DNA from: Harmonia axyridis
Lineage: Eukaryota > Arthropoda > Insecta > Coleoptera > Coccinellidae
Length of the DNA: 64,000 nucleotides
Assembly (NCBI RefSeq): GCF_914767665.1
Contig: NC_059507.1
Location: 34,715,270 to 34,779,269 of the forward strand
Direction of reading: 5' to 3'
Both the position numbers and the translations under genes were made by a program. Positions 10,540 to 21,845 of this stretch are shown piece after piece (position 1 is the stretch's first letter; every line of letters starts with the position of its first letter). Below the pieces are notes generated by a model. That model did no database searches and was not told where the DNA came from. It saw only the letters and a list, made by a program, of their open reading frames with translations.

Positions 10540-11195
10540 TATTATATATTATAATGTTGAACTCTTTATTTGATTTATTTTTATTTATTCATTTTAATTA
10601 ATAAGGCTGACATGTTTCGCCACAATATGCCATTTTCAAAGCCATCTGAAAGATACAGAACAATGTGAAAGTTCATGTAGTTGAATCATTGTAAATACAT
10701 TGACGAATTCACAATTATGTAGCATGTATTAAGTAGTAATTTCACGTTGTCTTCCCTGTTGAAATTGTGTTGGTTATCCCTAAGATGTACTCCGAATATG
10801 GACTTGTTATTGCTATTTCTGACTAAACAGATGTTCACTGATTCTGGTGTTTATGCTCCTTCCACTTCTGCCTATATACACTGTGCTACAATAATTGCAA
10901 TTCAACCTATAAACTCCTGATTTATCAAGAACTCTTGTTCTATCTTTTTTATGTACTAATTGTTGGCCCAATGTGCTTGAGGATTTGAAAGTTATTTCAT
11001 AATCACTATATTGTCTGAATAAATTTCCGATTTTGTGGGAGGCTAAGATACTTCTTATTCTTGATTTCATTATTTGTTGATTGATCATTTGTAACTGCTA
11101 TTAGTTGTTCTATCTCCAACATATCTCCACAAAATCTGAAATTTATTCTGACAATATAGTGATTATGAAATAACTTTCAAATCCTCAAACACATC
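10540..11195 (-). mobile_element. Penelope-like retroelement, 5'-truncated, with GIY-YIG endonuclease
   Basis: Transcription direction is minus. The 5' side (11135-11195) is a short inverted copy of 10972-11030, so the element begins with a foldback, as seen in some Penelope insertions. A GIY-YIG domain follows (separate entry). The 3' region reads GAAAATGGCATATTGTGGCG then AAACATGTCAGCC, the kind of 3' leader seen in Penelope-like elements, ending in an AT-rich tail near 10530. It lies only 82 bp left of the candidate Vsx exon. Confidence 0.7.
10690..11088 (-). pseudogene. GIY-YIG endonuclease domain of a Penelope-like element
   Basis: Open frame 11088-10813 gives KKDRTRVLDKSGVYRLNC, then NYCSTVYIGRSGRSINTRIS and EHL. 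This contains the paired GVY...VYIG motif, the basic R after it, and spaced Cys in the linker, as in C-terminal nucleases of Penelope-like retroelements. A frameshift near 10815 moves the rest (SIFGVHLRDNQHNFNREDNV) to another frame, ending near 10690. The reverse transcriptase is absent, so this is a dead 5'-truncated copy. Confidence 0.75.
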
Positions 11196-11277
11196 TTAAT
11201 TTTCTATTACCCATTTAAATTCAGTATTTTTTGTTATTTTTTCATTTTATATTCAAACTAATATAATTTTTTTTTAG

Positions 11278-11334
11278 GTTTCACCCAGCTCAAGAACTCC
11301 TTCAGTTCCTCCGGACCAGGACCTTGCTTACCAG
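11278..11334 (+). CDS. Vsx: candidate upstream exon of Vsx (57 nt)
   Basis: A pyrimidine tract (TTTTTTTTTAG) precedes the exon and CCAG|gtaaat ends it. In the phase-1 frame it reads FTQLKNSFSSSGPGPCLPG with one leftover G. That is exactly the phase needed to join the exon at 57764 (Gly across the junction, then QLDSSKEF). The length is a multiple of three (1-1 phase), so skipping it would keep frame. The assignment rests on splice signals, phase and an open frame, together with a loose resemblance to the Gly/Pro-rich region before other VSX homeodomains. It is inference, and a transcript would settle it. Confidence 0.6.
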
Positions 11335-11878
11335 GTAAATACACGAACAAAAAATTTCCCAAATATCATTCCATTTACAATCTTCTCTATTTTTATCGAT
11401 CATCATCACTAACAGAGTGTTGAAAGTTGAAACCTTCTGGTACATTTAAATACCCCAGCGTTAAGTGCTTTTAATGAACAGTTTAAAGTTAATTGAATTC
11501 TAACACTTGTTTTCATCCTGCGATTTGCATAATTCATCATTCGAAAGAGTTAATCGAATTAAAGGCCCCCTGTAACATTCTCGGTATGTTCAAAGGGATG
11601 ACTATCTCGGGTGGAACACTCCAGGGATGTATCGAAAGATTGAAGAGATTAATGGGATTTGTTCCCTATATTTAATTATGTATTAACATAGACCAACGTC
11701 ATCGTGGGTCTCTAATTTTTTGCATTCTGAACAAAAATTGATTGATTTTTATTTGAAAATCAACAGAAACTACCCATTGCAAAAATAGTACCAGAAACGG
11801 TAAGTAAGGGTAAGAGAAAATCCTAATTTATCGGTTCTACTTCCTTCTCAACAATTGAATCTTTCTCGAACAACAACA
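11335..11878. other. unique AT-rich sequence, nothing recognised
   Basis: The first 540 bases of the inferred intron. No repeat partner was found in the window and no open frame has family features. Confidence 0.4.
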
Positions 11879-11879
11879 T

Positions 11880-12290
11880 GAAAAAATTTGGGTTTACATC
11901 CTTATAAAATTCAATTTGTTCAAAAGCTGGTGTCATTAGGCTTCTATAAACGTCTTTTATTATCTAATTTTGCTCTTGAACAAATTGGAAATGATGCACA
12001 ATTTTATAAAAAAAAATATATTCAGCGAAGAAGTTCATTTTTGGTTGAATGGTTATGTGAATAAAAAGAAATGCAGAATTTTGAGTGATGAAAATCCACA
12101 TGAAACGGTTCTGACACCATTACATCCAGATGATGTTACTCTGTGGTGTGCAATTGATGCTGAGGGAGTGATTTTTTCATATTTCTTTGAAAAAGAATGG
12201 TCGGAGGGTAACATTCAATGGGAAATGATACAGAGTAGTGTTGAAAAAATTCTTATCCTGATCTTGTTGAGAATAATTCGCAGAAGTATT
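11880..12290 (+). pseudogene. old DD41D-related transposase relic retaining the linker
   Basis: The frame reads LGLHPYKIQFVQKL..., the linker missing from copies A-J, then KKKYIFSEEVHFWLNGYVNK, KKCRILSDENPHETVLTPLH and VTLWCA. The first catalytic Asp of FSDEAHF is Glu here (AGC GAA GAA). A frame change occurs near IFSEE, and homology fades after about 12250, before the second Asp. It is clearly diverged from the young family. It abuts the foldback repeat at 12292. Confidence 0.8.
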
Positions 12291-12291
12291 T

Positions 12292-12476
12292 TCGTAGGTA
12301 ATTGCACAAGTGCATCAAAATTACCGATAATTTTGCATGACAGCGTGTTGTCATAAAAACTGCATGAGTTCATTTTCATTTTTGGAGAAAGAGCCCGACA
12401 CCGAAGGTGGAGGGCTCTTTTTTTTTCGATAATTGTTCTCTAGATACATAGAATTTTTGACAGGAGGGAAATATTC
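12292..12476 (+). repeat. CGACACCGAAGGTGG foldback element, internally deleted copy
   Basis: The left part (GTAATTGCACAAGTGCATCA, then AACTGCATGAGTTCATTTTC, then GAGCCCGACACCGAAGGTGG) matches 54208-54335. It then jumps to TTTCGATAATTGTTCTC...GACAGGAGGGAAATATTC, which equals one unit of the tandem repeat at 54581-54763. The second palindrome arm is missing. Confidence 0.85.
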
Positions 12477-12559
12477 ATCAAAATGGTACCACCTGCCAAA
12501 CAGCCACCTTAAAAATCGATTCATTGAAAACAAAATTTAAATACTTTACTTTGTGTTCC

Positions 12560-13225
12560 TAAATTGGGAATACAATCTGAAATGACAGATTCCTTGAATC
12601 AATTAATGAGAAAAAGGCCTATAAGATGAGGTGTTAAAGTTTGTTTTTTTTCCAAATTTTCTCCAATTTATCTTATAGCACCTTCACAATATATTTAACT
12701 TAAATTTGGCATAGATATCCAATTCAAAGTTTCTATAAAGTTATATGCTAATTTTGAATGAAAATTCAGAAGGTGATATTTTTTCTGGAACAGTGCCTGC
12801 ATCTTTCTTTCAGAACTCTTTTTTGGTGAACCACTGGTAGTTTAGAAAATGTATAAACTTCGCTCTAGTATTACACTTTTTGGATTCTTGTTTGTTGTTT
12901 TCGTATCTGCTACCGATTAAAAAAAAATTCAAACAATTCTCTAGTAATCCCCAGAACAATCCAAAGTATTATGAGGATACAATGAGTGAGCTGTGATGAA
13001 TAAATTAATTAGAAGTTTTCATACTTATTTACCCAATTTGCAGCGAAGATAAACGAAAATTCGCTAAACTGGTATACTAATAACAAAATTGTAGGACTAC
13101 AAAAAACACCTTGTATCTTGAGAACAAAGCGTTTGCAGGATCATGTTTATAGGACTTTTTCCACTTAAAATTATTCAAGGAATCTGACATTTTCCTTTTT
13201 ATTTACAAATATCCTGTATGCTGAT
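12560..13225 (+). repeat. 650-bp dispersed repeat, diverged copy
   Basis: Partner of 51433-52080. Shared blocks include TTTTGGTGAACCACTGGTAG, GTATCTGCTACCGATT, GAACAAAGCGTTTGCAGGA and CAAGGAATCTGACATTTTCC. No coding potential. Confidence 0.65.
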
Positions 13226-13808
13226 AATCAAAAAAATAATGAGGAATTAAAAATTATAATTGAACATATTATTGATGATAAACAGCTTAAATGATGAAAC
13301 CGAGGATGAAACATTAAGTTGACAGAATGCAGTACGTTGGCAGAAGTTGTGGTCATTTTTCATAGATAATGGCATAATGTAACCTTTCAAAAAAACTGTC
13401 CCATTGAATAATTTATCTGTTTCCCTTTTGTATTAATGAATTGTATAAATGCCGTTGAGAACTCTATATTTATTCTTAAAATTTTGAAAATAAAAAAAAT
13501 CTTACAAAAAATTTCAAAAAGAAAGCAGAAAACCTTGATAGTTGGATGAGAATTTTAGAATTTCGACCAGAAATTGATTTTCTCCATGCAAATATGTATG
13601 ATCTTTTCGACCAATTGAATTCTAGGAATTCGACACAAAAAGTCCATTTGCTATACAAAATATTCCGGTCTTCAAAAATTAGAAAGAATTGATATATATT
13701 TACTCTTTGAAATCATTATTTTAAGGAGCATATAGTGAAGTAAAAAAAAAACACTAAAACTGCCTATGTTTTTATGTACTTAGTTACATACACACATTTC
13801 AGAACATT
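13226..13808. other. AT-rich, nothing recognised
   Basis: No repeat partner or coding signature was seen. The minus open frame at 13476-13658 is low-complexity. Confidence 0.4.
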
Positions 13809-13811
13809 ATA

Positions 13812-14388
13812 CAGGGTGTCCCGTAAAGACCACGTCAAACTGAGGGAGAATGTAGATCAAAGGATAACCCACCTGCTATGACAAAAAACTTGATTTTGTC
13901 AGAAACGTACCCATTTGGATAAAAACAGCCATATCTTTTTTCTTTGAATAACAAATGACTTGTGTGATACCTCTTTGAAATCACTATAAAATAGAAAATT
14001 TATTGGTGTAATGTGCAGCAGTAGCTCGGTACATTTTTTTTCCACTACGTTGGGCTAAACTTCATGAACAAAATAATCCACTACCAAAATTTCCAATAAA
14101 AATATTTCTCATAGTCCCCCTTTAAAATGTTCGGAGGATGTTTTTAATGTAAACGTTAAAATCATTCTTCAGCAATATTTTACTGAAAAAATTAACCAAA
14201 AAGATGTAAAATTGTACCAACCGTAAGGACAAAACTATTGAAAGGGGCAAAAAAATTCATTATTTTCAAAAAAAAAGAATATCTCGAAAACGGTAAGACT
14301 TTTATAATGGGAATTTTGTCATAGCAGGTGGGTTATCCTTTGATCTACATTCTCCCTCAGTTTGACGTGGTCTTTACGGGACACCCTG
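13812..14388. mobile_element. 577-bp MITE with about 76-bp perfect terminal inverted repeats, TA duplication
   Basis: The left end CAGGGTGTCCCGTAAAGACC continues to ...CTGCTATGACAAAA and returns perfectly inverted at the right end (...GGTCTTTACGGGACACCCTG). TA flanks both sides (13810-13811 and 14389-14390). The interior is AT-rich and non-coding. An inverted, right-truncated relative is at 30662. TA target and GGGTG-type ends fit a Tc1/mariner-mobilised MITE. Confidence 0.9.
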
Positions 14389-14390
14389 TA

Positions 14391-15175
14391 TACGTGTGTT
14401 AGAAAAATTCAGAGTTCCCTAACTTTTGAAGAGCAGTATATTTGATATTTTCATCCTTTGTAGAAATCTCAAAACACACTTGAGATAAATATGGCAATGT
14501 AAATATACTTGAATGAGAGATGAAGCTCAAACTTCGTGTGAGAATGGATGAAATGTTGCCAACTTAACGACACAAAAACACTACTACAGTCCCCACAACC
14601 GTTCCTGCCACTAAATATAAATAAAAACAAATGACTCCACGATTAAGTGAACTATAATCTCGTCGATGCTTTATGCTCATTCTGCTACGGCAGATTCCCG
14701 CAAAAATAATTCGATTTCGAGGCATAAATTTGACGTTAACGTCATCGTCGAACCTCCCTTACTTCGACCCTGCACTGCGAAAACTCCGACCATTAATTCA
14801 TATAAAAATGATAATGTTCGTTATTGTTGTTCGCTGGACCATTGTCTAACAAGTTTGGTAAATGGCGCAGAAAATGTACTTTGGGCCCTCTTGATGCAAA
14901 CTGGTCCGCATGAAATCTGTGTCGTTTGTAAAATGCCTATTCGGTTTATATCATGCTTAATTATATTACTATCCAGATGATATATTTTCGGTTCTTATGG
15001 AGAGGTTGATGGGGGTGGGGGGAGGGGTAAATATGGAATCCGGGAATATCGAAAGGATGCTTGGTTTCCGTTATATCTGTAGATGAACGATTTCGGAATA
15101 GAGATTTTCAAAAAAGTAGTTTTGAAATACATATTCACAATTTTATCTACAAATGCAACTACGGCTTTCCAGTAA
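14391..15175. other. no gene recognised
   Basis: Mostly unique DNA. The open frame at 14666-14980 (104 aa) includes scattered Cys but matches nothing known, and it has no supporting splice or repeat context. Confidence 0.3.
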
Positions 15176-15450
15176 AAATTATACAATTTGAAATGGTTAT
15201 AAAGGCAACACTGTGTACTATTTTTTGACATTTCTTATGTCATTTGTGTTCAGTAGGTTATGCCATTCAATCATAGAAAAATAAACGGCCCAAGAAAGTT
15301 CAGAAATTGTTCAATTGTTCAATCAAAATGAGAGTTCATTTGTGTTTACTTAGAGAAATTTAAGACAAACTCAAGGACGACGGTATTCAGTTAATCTACT
15401 GATTATTCGTCGTGTTGACAAATTTGCAAGTGAGTTCAAAAGAGTAAAGT
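15176..15450 (+). pseudogene. Tc1/mariner-type transposase 5' relic (HTH2 family)
   Basis: It starts with AATTATACAATTTGAAATGG...GGCAACACTGTGTA then TTTTTTGACATTTCTTATGT, the same leader as at 20385 and 52080. A degraded HTH follows (QNESSFVF... then YSVNLLIIRRVDKFASEF). Only the 5' end remains. Confidence 0.6.
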
Positions 15451-15539
15451 GGATACCTACAAAAGTACCACTACCAAGTACTGAGTCGTACTTGACTGAA
15501 TAATGTAATGGTGTAAAACTTCGCTTTCGCCGTTTTGCA

Positions 15540-16290
15540 ATAGATGGCTGTAGCGTTGAGAGGTAGTCGAAGTAAATAGATCGTAGATGTCATACAATGA
15601 GCTTAGGTATTTGTAAATATAGCGCCATCGAAGTATTAGTCGATTTGTGTCTGCATCATAAAGTTATTCTCGATTAAACAACTTACGAGCCAAATTCCTG
15701 TCATTTGCGGGAGGTTTTAATTTTCTGCTTTTATATGATGAAATTTGCGGCTGACGCTCATCGAATGCTCTCAAATACCTATGGTGAGGCCGCTATTAGG
15801 GAAAGAACGCGCCGAAAGTGGTTTCAACGCTTCAAGAACGGTGATTTAGACGTCGAAGACCAGCATGGCGGTGGAAGAGAGAAGGTTTTAGAAGATGCAG
15901 AATTGCAGGCATTACTTGATCAAGACTCGTGTCAAACGTTACAAGAATTGGCAGGATCATTTGGAGTGATGCAACAAGCCATTTAAAATGCCTGAAAGTC
16001 ATTGGAATGATTCAGAAACAAGGAAAATGGGTGCCGTACGAGTTGAAGCCGAGAGATGTTGAACGGCCATCTCATTGTGGAGACGGAAAGTGGGTTCATT
16101 ATGATAATCCCAAGCGCAGAAAATCATGGGGATATCCCTGTCATGCTTCTACGTCGACGGCATAACCGAATATTCACGGTCCCAAGGTCATGCTCAGTAT
16201 TTGGTGGGACCAGCTCGGCGTAGTGTATTATGGGTTGTTGAAACCGACTGAAAACAGGCGATGGTTATCGAATCCAATTAATGCGAATTT
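15540..16290 (+). pseudogene. mariner (DD34D-type) transposase relic, 3'-truncated
   Basis: The HTH domain reads DAHRMLSNTYGEAAIRERTR, KWFQRFKNGDLDVEDQHGGG and SCQTLQELAGSFGVMQQAI (frame 15705-15986). After a stop and frameshift it reads KVIGMIQKQGKWVPYELKPR. A short deletion follows, then GDGKWVHYDNPKRRKSWG around the first catalytic Asp. Homology ends near 16270, so the second and third catalytic residues are missing. It is the same family as the minus copy at 24200. Confidence 0.85.
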
Positions 16291-17270
16291 GGGACACACT
16301 GCATATATAACTTGTGCCTTTTTATTTCAATGCTCACTCAGTATTTGATGGAGACGAATTGATAGTCTTTATTTCCTCTTTTTCAATTACAACATTTTTC
16401 AAATTAACAGATTGACTGCATTTAATGTACAATCAGCCAGCGGTAGCAACAATATCTATCTTGATGCCATAATTAATTTATAATAAATAAATTCCAAGGA
16501 AATACCAAGGAAAGGTCAACTATTTCGTCCACTTATTTGTAAAATGTTTATGAGATCATGCACTTTTTTACGTTTTCTTGTTATAAACAGAAAAGTTCAT
16601 TTCAAATGAGTGGAAATGAATGTAATCTCATTGAATATAGGCAGTTGATCATTACTGGTTAATAGAGACTTTTGGATTATTTTACATTATCTTGTTCACA
16701 ACGTTCTATTGTGTGTTCTTTTCTTTTTTAAAATTTTCTTGTGGTTTGTTGGGTGGTAGAGACTCCAATCAGCTATAGTTCCGAATTTTAGTTGTCTTAA
16801 TTATCGAATATTTTTTCTCGTATTTTCCGGAACCTATTCATTTTTAGAAAACCAAAGAGGTTGTTATTCAATTACTATGAAACGAAAGTCCTGAAATTTG
16901 ATTGCAAAATCTCCTTCTGAACAAACGCAAGGCAGATGAAAGGCATTCAATGGAACTGCAACATGTAGTAGGCTTCTGACGTTTCTATAGTCTTATTCAC
17001 TGTTCTGCTCACTGTGAATACACTGCGTAGTCATAATATAAACGATTCTGCACGTTTTGAAATTGGAGCTGAATTTGACGTTATTGCGAATGTAGAATGT
17101 GGAGTGTAAAAGGTCTTTCTAGTAGACAAATCTGTGAATTGAACGGTTCTCTATTCCTGGCATATTTCAACGGACAAACTGGAGTTTATTCATAATTGAG
17201 GAATGTCCCTTTTTATTAATTTTTTTGGAATAAGAAAAAAAATTAGATAAATTCTTCATTGAAGAATTAA
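16291..17270. other. AT-rich, nothing recognised
   Basis: One kilobase with no repeat partner in the window and no family-bearing open frame. Confidence 0.4.
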
Positions 17271-17272
17271 TA

Positions 17273-18223
17273 ATGGGTGTTTTTTTAGAGCTATAGAACT
17301 TTAAATTGCTATAAAACAACGATGGATTATTCGATTGACATGAATTTTATTTATCCGCAAGATAATCTTGTGTCATTACATTTTAAATATGATTTCTGGC
17401 ATATGACCGCCACGGCTGGCTCGGATGTAGTCCAATCTGGACGTCCAATTTTCGATGACTTTTTCCAACATTTGTGGCCGTTTATCGGCAATAACACGGC
17501 GAATGTTGTCTTCCAAATGGCCAAGGGTTCGTGGCTTATCCGCATAGACCAATGACTTTACATAGCTCCACAGAAAGTAGTCTAGCCGTGTTAAATCACA
17601 AGATCTTGGAGGCCAATTCACAGGTCCAAAACGTGAAATTAGGTGAAATTAGGTCACCAAACGTGTCTTTCAATAAATCGATTGTGGCACGAGCTGTGTG
17701 ACATGTTGCGCCGTCTTGTTGGAACCACAGCTCCTGGACATCATGGTTGTTCAATTCAGGAATGAAAAAGTTAGTAATCATGGCTCTATACCGATCACCA
17801 TTGACTGTAACGTTCTGGCCATCATCGTTTTTGAAGAAGTACGGACCAATGATTCCACCAGCCCATAAAGCACACCAAACAGTCAGTTTTTCTGGATGTA
17901 ACGGTGTTTCGACATACACTTGAGGATTAGCATCACTCCAAATGCGGCAGTTTTGTTTGTTGACGTAGCCATTCAACCAGAAGTGCGCTTCATCGCTAAA
18001 CAAAATAAAATGGACCTAGTGCGCGATACGTATTCCGCACAGAACCATTATTTTCGAAATAAAATTGCACTATTTGCAAGCGTTGTTCAGGCGTGAGTCT
18101 ATTCATGATGAATTGCCAAACCAAACTGAGAATAAATCACTTGACAGCTGTTAAATAATTGGTCATCATCTTGAATAGAAATCCCAACTTTAAGTTATAT
18201 ACCTCGAAAAAAAACACCCCATG
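17273..18223 (-). mobile_element. DD41D deletion derivative, copy D
   Basis: A full-length reverse copy. The 3'-type end ATGGGTGTTTTTTTAGAGC is at the left and the HTH with 5'-type end (CCTCGAAAAAAAACACCCC) at the right, with probable TA duplication (17271-17272 and 18224-18225). Catalytic frames 18003-17596 and 17621-17376 are split by an 11-bp tandem duplication (gtgaaattagg) near 17635 that breaks GDRLISRF. All three catalytic Asp codons remain. Confidence 0.92.
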
Positions 18224-18249
18224 TAAAACTAGACGAATTTACACATCAA

Positions 18250-18420
18250 AATTTAGGCCAATGAAGTGTTATGGACACCCTACTCGCCAGATCTGGTACC
18301 CATCGCCTTTTTTCTATTTTCTCCATCGAAATTACCACTTTGAGTTGTCTTTTCCTCATAATTGGAAGTTGTACAGAATTTTCCATCTGAAATTGAGTGT
18401 AATAACCGCTTAGGAGACCG
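18250..18420 (+). pseudogene. mariner-like transposase C-terminal relic
   Basis: One frame reads NEVLWTPYSPDLVPIAFFLF, which corresponds to the PYSPDLAPSDxxLF block of mariner. The catalytic Asp of SD is Ala here. Stops follow within 20 codons, and nothing upstream or downstream is recognisable. Short, but the motif is characteristic. Confidence 0.5.
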
Positions 18421-18424
18421 GAAA

Positions 18425-19256
18425 AACTGAACGTTTTTCCTCGAACCTCTCCAACGTTCATTATCAGGAAAAATAAAGCAGAAACGCGCAACCTGCGTCT
18501 CCGACGAAAGAATTAGAAGGTGGTAAAAGCCCGAAAGAATAATATAATGTCCAATTTGGCCTCCCATTATATATTTTCACTCGATTAGATATGCTTTGAG
18601 CGTAGCCGGGCTTCAGTAATTACTCCATAAAAAGATCGTTTTCTTTTTTTCATTTTTTCCGCGTCGGAAAATCCTTCGCCTGGCGTTTCTCTTCCGCCGA
18701 ACGGGGACGATGGAGGGGGTTGGAGGCACCAGGGGGAGGGGGGGAAGCGTGCTCCAATTATAATATTATCAAGTTATCAGAGAGAAACTCTAATTGTCAC
18801 TTTGGTTTGGCGCTAAGGAAGTTGTAGTAGCTCTTGAACGATCAATTATAGGGATTGGAGGAGTTGGGAGGTGATATTTTCGGGAGTAGACGTGGCTGCT
18901 GGATTGATGCGGAGAGGGGGGAAGGGTTGCTGATTGACTGTTTTCTCGCTGATCTGTCGTTTTAGCTACTCCGGGGTGTATAGGAGGGATGAGATCGATT
19001 CGATTGAATATGTTTCAACATCCGTTTTGTGCAATTTTCGGAAAAGTGGACTTACAAACTGAAAAAAGGTTTACTCAGCCCAAAAATTTCAATTACACAG
19101 CAAATTTTATATAATGGTTTATAATTTTCTTGAAGAATATCTCAAATTTTTAAGAAAGATATTAACCAATTGAAGACAGCATTGACAGAATTCAGTACAT
19201 TTTTAGCGTTATTTATTGCATGCGTCTATTGCATCGTTTGGAACTCACAAAATAGT
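18425..19256. other. no gene; GC-rich island about 18655-18990
   Basis: G-rich runs (GGAGGGGGTTGGAGGCACC, GGGGGAGGGGGGG) are interrupted by CAATTATAATATTATC and CAATTATAGGG motifs. It appears single-copy in the window, flanked by AT-rich DNA. Confidence 0.4.
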
Positions 19257-19259
19257 ATA

Positions 19260-20215
19260 CAGAGTGCTTCCGCGCGTTGGCTCTTTTGACGTTTATGGAA
19301 AATTGATCGAAATTTGGTGCTGACGATTTGCATGTTGGGATTTGAGACAATGATTTTTCCCTCTAAAATATTTTCAGATTTCTACAACTTCCGGTTATAC
19401 CGGAAACCGACTGCTACTTCCTCATTTCAAATGGCACACCCAGTATATTATTCCATCATTAGATAGCTTTACTGATGACAATTTCAGCAATATGCCATGC
19501 CTTGGGTAAAAACTCATCGGTTCATGAGTTATATGAAAAAAATTGTGGTGACGAGAACTCGCATTTTATTGAATATTTAGCTGAAAAAGTTTTTTTCGAA
19601 AAAGGTAGGTATTCCCCATTTAAAGTTCTTGGATACCTTTCGAAATTTCCATTTTAGGTATAGGGTTTGCTTAAGTAACTTTCCGCTTTTTTTACGTAGA
19701 ATTGACTGAAATAATAAAAAATATAGGTTCTTATTCTGAAATCTTGAGTTTTGATGAATTTGAGTGTCCAAGTTCATAATCTTCTCATAAACACTCTGCA
19801 CATTTTTGGTCCAAACCCCAAACAGTCTTATAATAGGAGATTTTGGCAGAATCGAAAATGAAAAAAGGATTTTTCGAAAAAAAATTTTCTGCAGAAATAT
19901 TTAAAAAAATGTGAGACCTCGTCGCCTCTCATAGGAATCCTATTAACTCATAAACCGTTGAGTTTTTAACCAAGGTATTGCATATCGCTGAAATTGTCAT
20001 CAAATAAGCTATCCAATGATGCAATAATATACTGGGTGTGCCATTTGAAATAAGGAAGCAGCAGTCTGTTTCCGGTTTAACTGGAAGTTGTGGAGATCTG
20101 AAAATAATTTTGGGAGAAAGATCATTGTCTCAAACCACAACTTGCAAATTTTCAGCACAAAATTATGATGAGTTTTTCATAAACGTCTAAAAGGCCATCG
20201 CGGTGAATCACTCTG
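19260..20215. mobile_element. 956-bp foldback element with about 280-bp inverted arms, TA duplication
   Basis: The left arm starts CAGAGTGCTTCCGCG and the right arm ends CGCGGTGAATCACTCTG, with TA on both sides (19258-19259 and 20216-20217). The arms match for about 280 bp (shared GTTTGAGACAATGAT, TTTCAAATGGCACACCCAGT, GATGACAATTTCAGC) at roughly 85% by eye. The 330-bp centre is non-coding. Confidence 0.85.
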
Positions 20216-20384
20216 TATATGGTTCTAGCAGACATGCGATCACCTTGAAATATACATTGAGCTTTAAACTGTCAGTATTAATAAAAATATTATCTCCTCA
20301 GAATTCAAAGTTTCGAAATTATAAGGACAACAAAATTTTGAACGTAAGCCATTGCCAGTTTTTGTCCATTATAAAGTGTTTTTT

Positions 20385-20625
20385 AATTAGAATGGCAGCA
20401 CTGTGTATTATTTTTTGACATTTCTTATGTCTTTTGTGTACAGTAGGTCATGTCATTTAATCATGGAGGAAATATACAAGCCTTGACAATGTTTAGATAT
20501 TGTCTTTTAACGTGTATCTTTTCATGAATTAATAGCATACCCTACTGAACCATAATGTCATAATAAATGTCAAAAATAACACACAATGTTGCCATTATGA
20601 TCATTTCAAATTGTATAATTCCTAC
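20385..20625. repeat. palindromic relic of the HTH2 transposon 5' end
   Basis: The left arm TGGCAGCACTGTGTATTATT...TTTGTGTACAGTAGGTCATG is repeated inverted at the right (CCTACTGAACCATAATG...AACACACAATGTTGCCA). Both arms are the leader also seen at 15176 and 52080, so the element consists of two head-to-head 5' ends with little or no coding sequence. Confidence 0.75.
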
Positions 20626-20699
20626 TGAAAGATCCTACTGAAGACATTACGAACCTATCCTGAAAATTTCAAGGTTCTAGATCACTCCAAACAGCTTAA

Positions 20700-20757
20700 T
20701 ATCCATTTCCTTCTCATTTATCTATGTTGAATAAACATTATTATTATTATTATTATT
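20700..20757 (+). repeat. LINE-type 3' tail with (ATT)n
   Basis: CTATGTTGAATAAACATT followed by seven ATT units resembles the 3' end of jockey/CR1-class retrotransposons, so this is probably an extremely 5'-truncated insertion. Similar tails occur at 42085 and, inverted, inside DD41D copy E. Confidence 0.5.
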
Positions 20758-21510
20758 AAATTCAAGCTCGACTACATTCGATAAACTGTAGGTACATCAA
20801 GCCCTCATATCTAGGAACCATCTCTATTCATACCACGCGACCTAGTTCTTAGCGTAGGAATTCGAAGATATTGTTTGGCAGTCCTGTTCTCTCTCAGAAC
20901 AATCCAAGTTGATTGTTCTAGCGAAGAGCGAATGTATATCAAATTTCCTTCTTTTAGTGAGCTCTTCATAAAGGGTGTCACGGGAATCAAAATAGTATTA
21001 ATGGCGTTCGAGAAGAGAAAGACTAGGTATAGACAATGGCGAATACCTTCACACGACACAGAATGAGAGCATTCAAATATGGAGGGTGGAATTCTTTCGT
21101 GTGGTACCTTGTATAGGATATTATGACGGTGATGGAATGTGTGAGGAATGTTGATTGTTTTTTTTTACCAGTGACCTCTGATTTACAAGTACATGGCAAC
21201 ATAATCCTATCTGGTCTAATCCATAGGGACACACGTGCAATCTAGCTCAGTCTTAATTTGTAATATGAAGGTTTTTTCCAATAGAAATTATGAATAGCAC
21301 GCTATCTAGGCAGGTTATCACTTTTGAAGCTGACTTCTTTTGGCATTTGACAATAAGCCACTACTAAAAATGGAACGATATACGCTTCAACGACTTATTG
21401 AATTCGTTGAAAACAACTTAGAATCTTGCTATACTGTAAGCCGTACTGTTGAGAAAACTAAAGTTTGTCGATTTCTCGTCGATCTTGGGAATTAGTCATT
21501 CCACAACCGA
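20758..21510. other. no gene recognised
   Basis: Unique mixed-composition DNA. Overlapping open frames on both strands around 20811-21232 have no family features. Confidence 0.35.
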
Positions 21511-21514
21511 CATT

Positions 21515-21845
21515 TTGCATAAATGCTTTGGTCTTCTTCTTCTCAAGGTACCATCTCCACTCAATGAAGTTTGGTCACAATCTCAGCAAATCTGTCCGGT
21601 CTTTAGCAATCTGAAACAGGGAGCACTCGTTCATACCAGTCCAATCACGAATATTCTTCAGCCAGGAGTATTTTTTTCCAACCCCTCTACGAACTTCGAT
21701 TTTACCTTCAATTGTCAGCTTCAAGAGGCCGCATCTGTTACTCCTCATCACATGACCAAAATAGGCGGTTTTTCTCCTCTTAACAATCGTTAGCAGCTTC
21801 TTATCTCTCTATGCCCTTCTCAATGCTTCGCAATTAGCAACATGT
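21515..21845 (-). pseudogene. LINE (endonuclease/RT type) C-terminal relic
   Basis: Read on the minus strand: LLTIVKRRKTAYFGHVMRSN, RCGLLKLTIEGKIEVRRGVG, KKYSWLKNIRDWTGM..., FQIAKDRTDLLRL then stop. This is the typical C-terminal tail of insect non-LTR endonuclease/reverse-transcriptase proteins (KRRKTAYFGHVMR, R-G-GKKYSWLKNIRDW). The 3' side ends in a GAAGAAGAAGA tail. It is 5'-truncated with at least one stop upstream. Confidence 0.75.
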
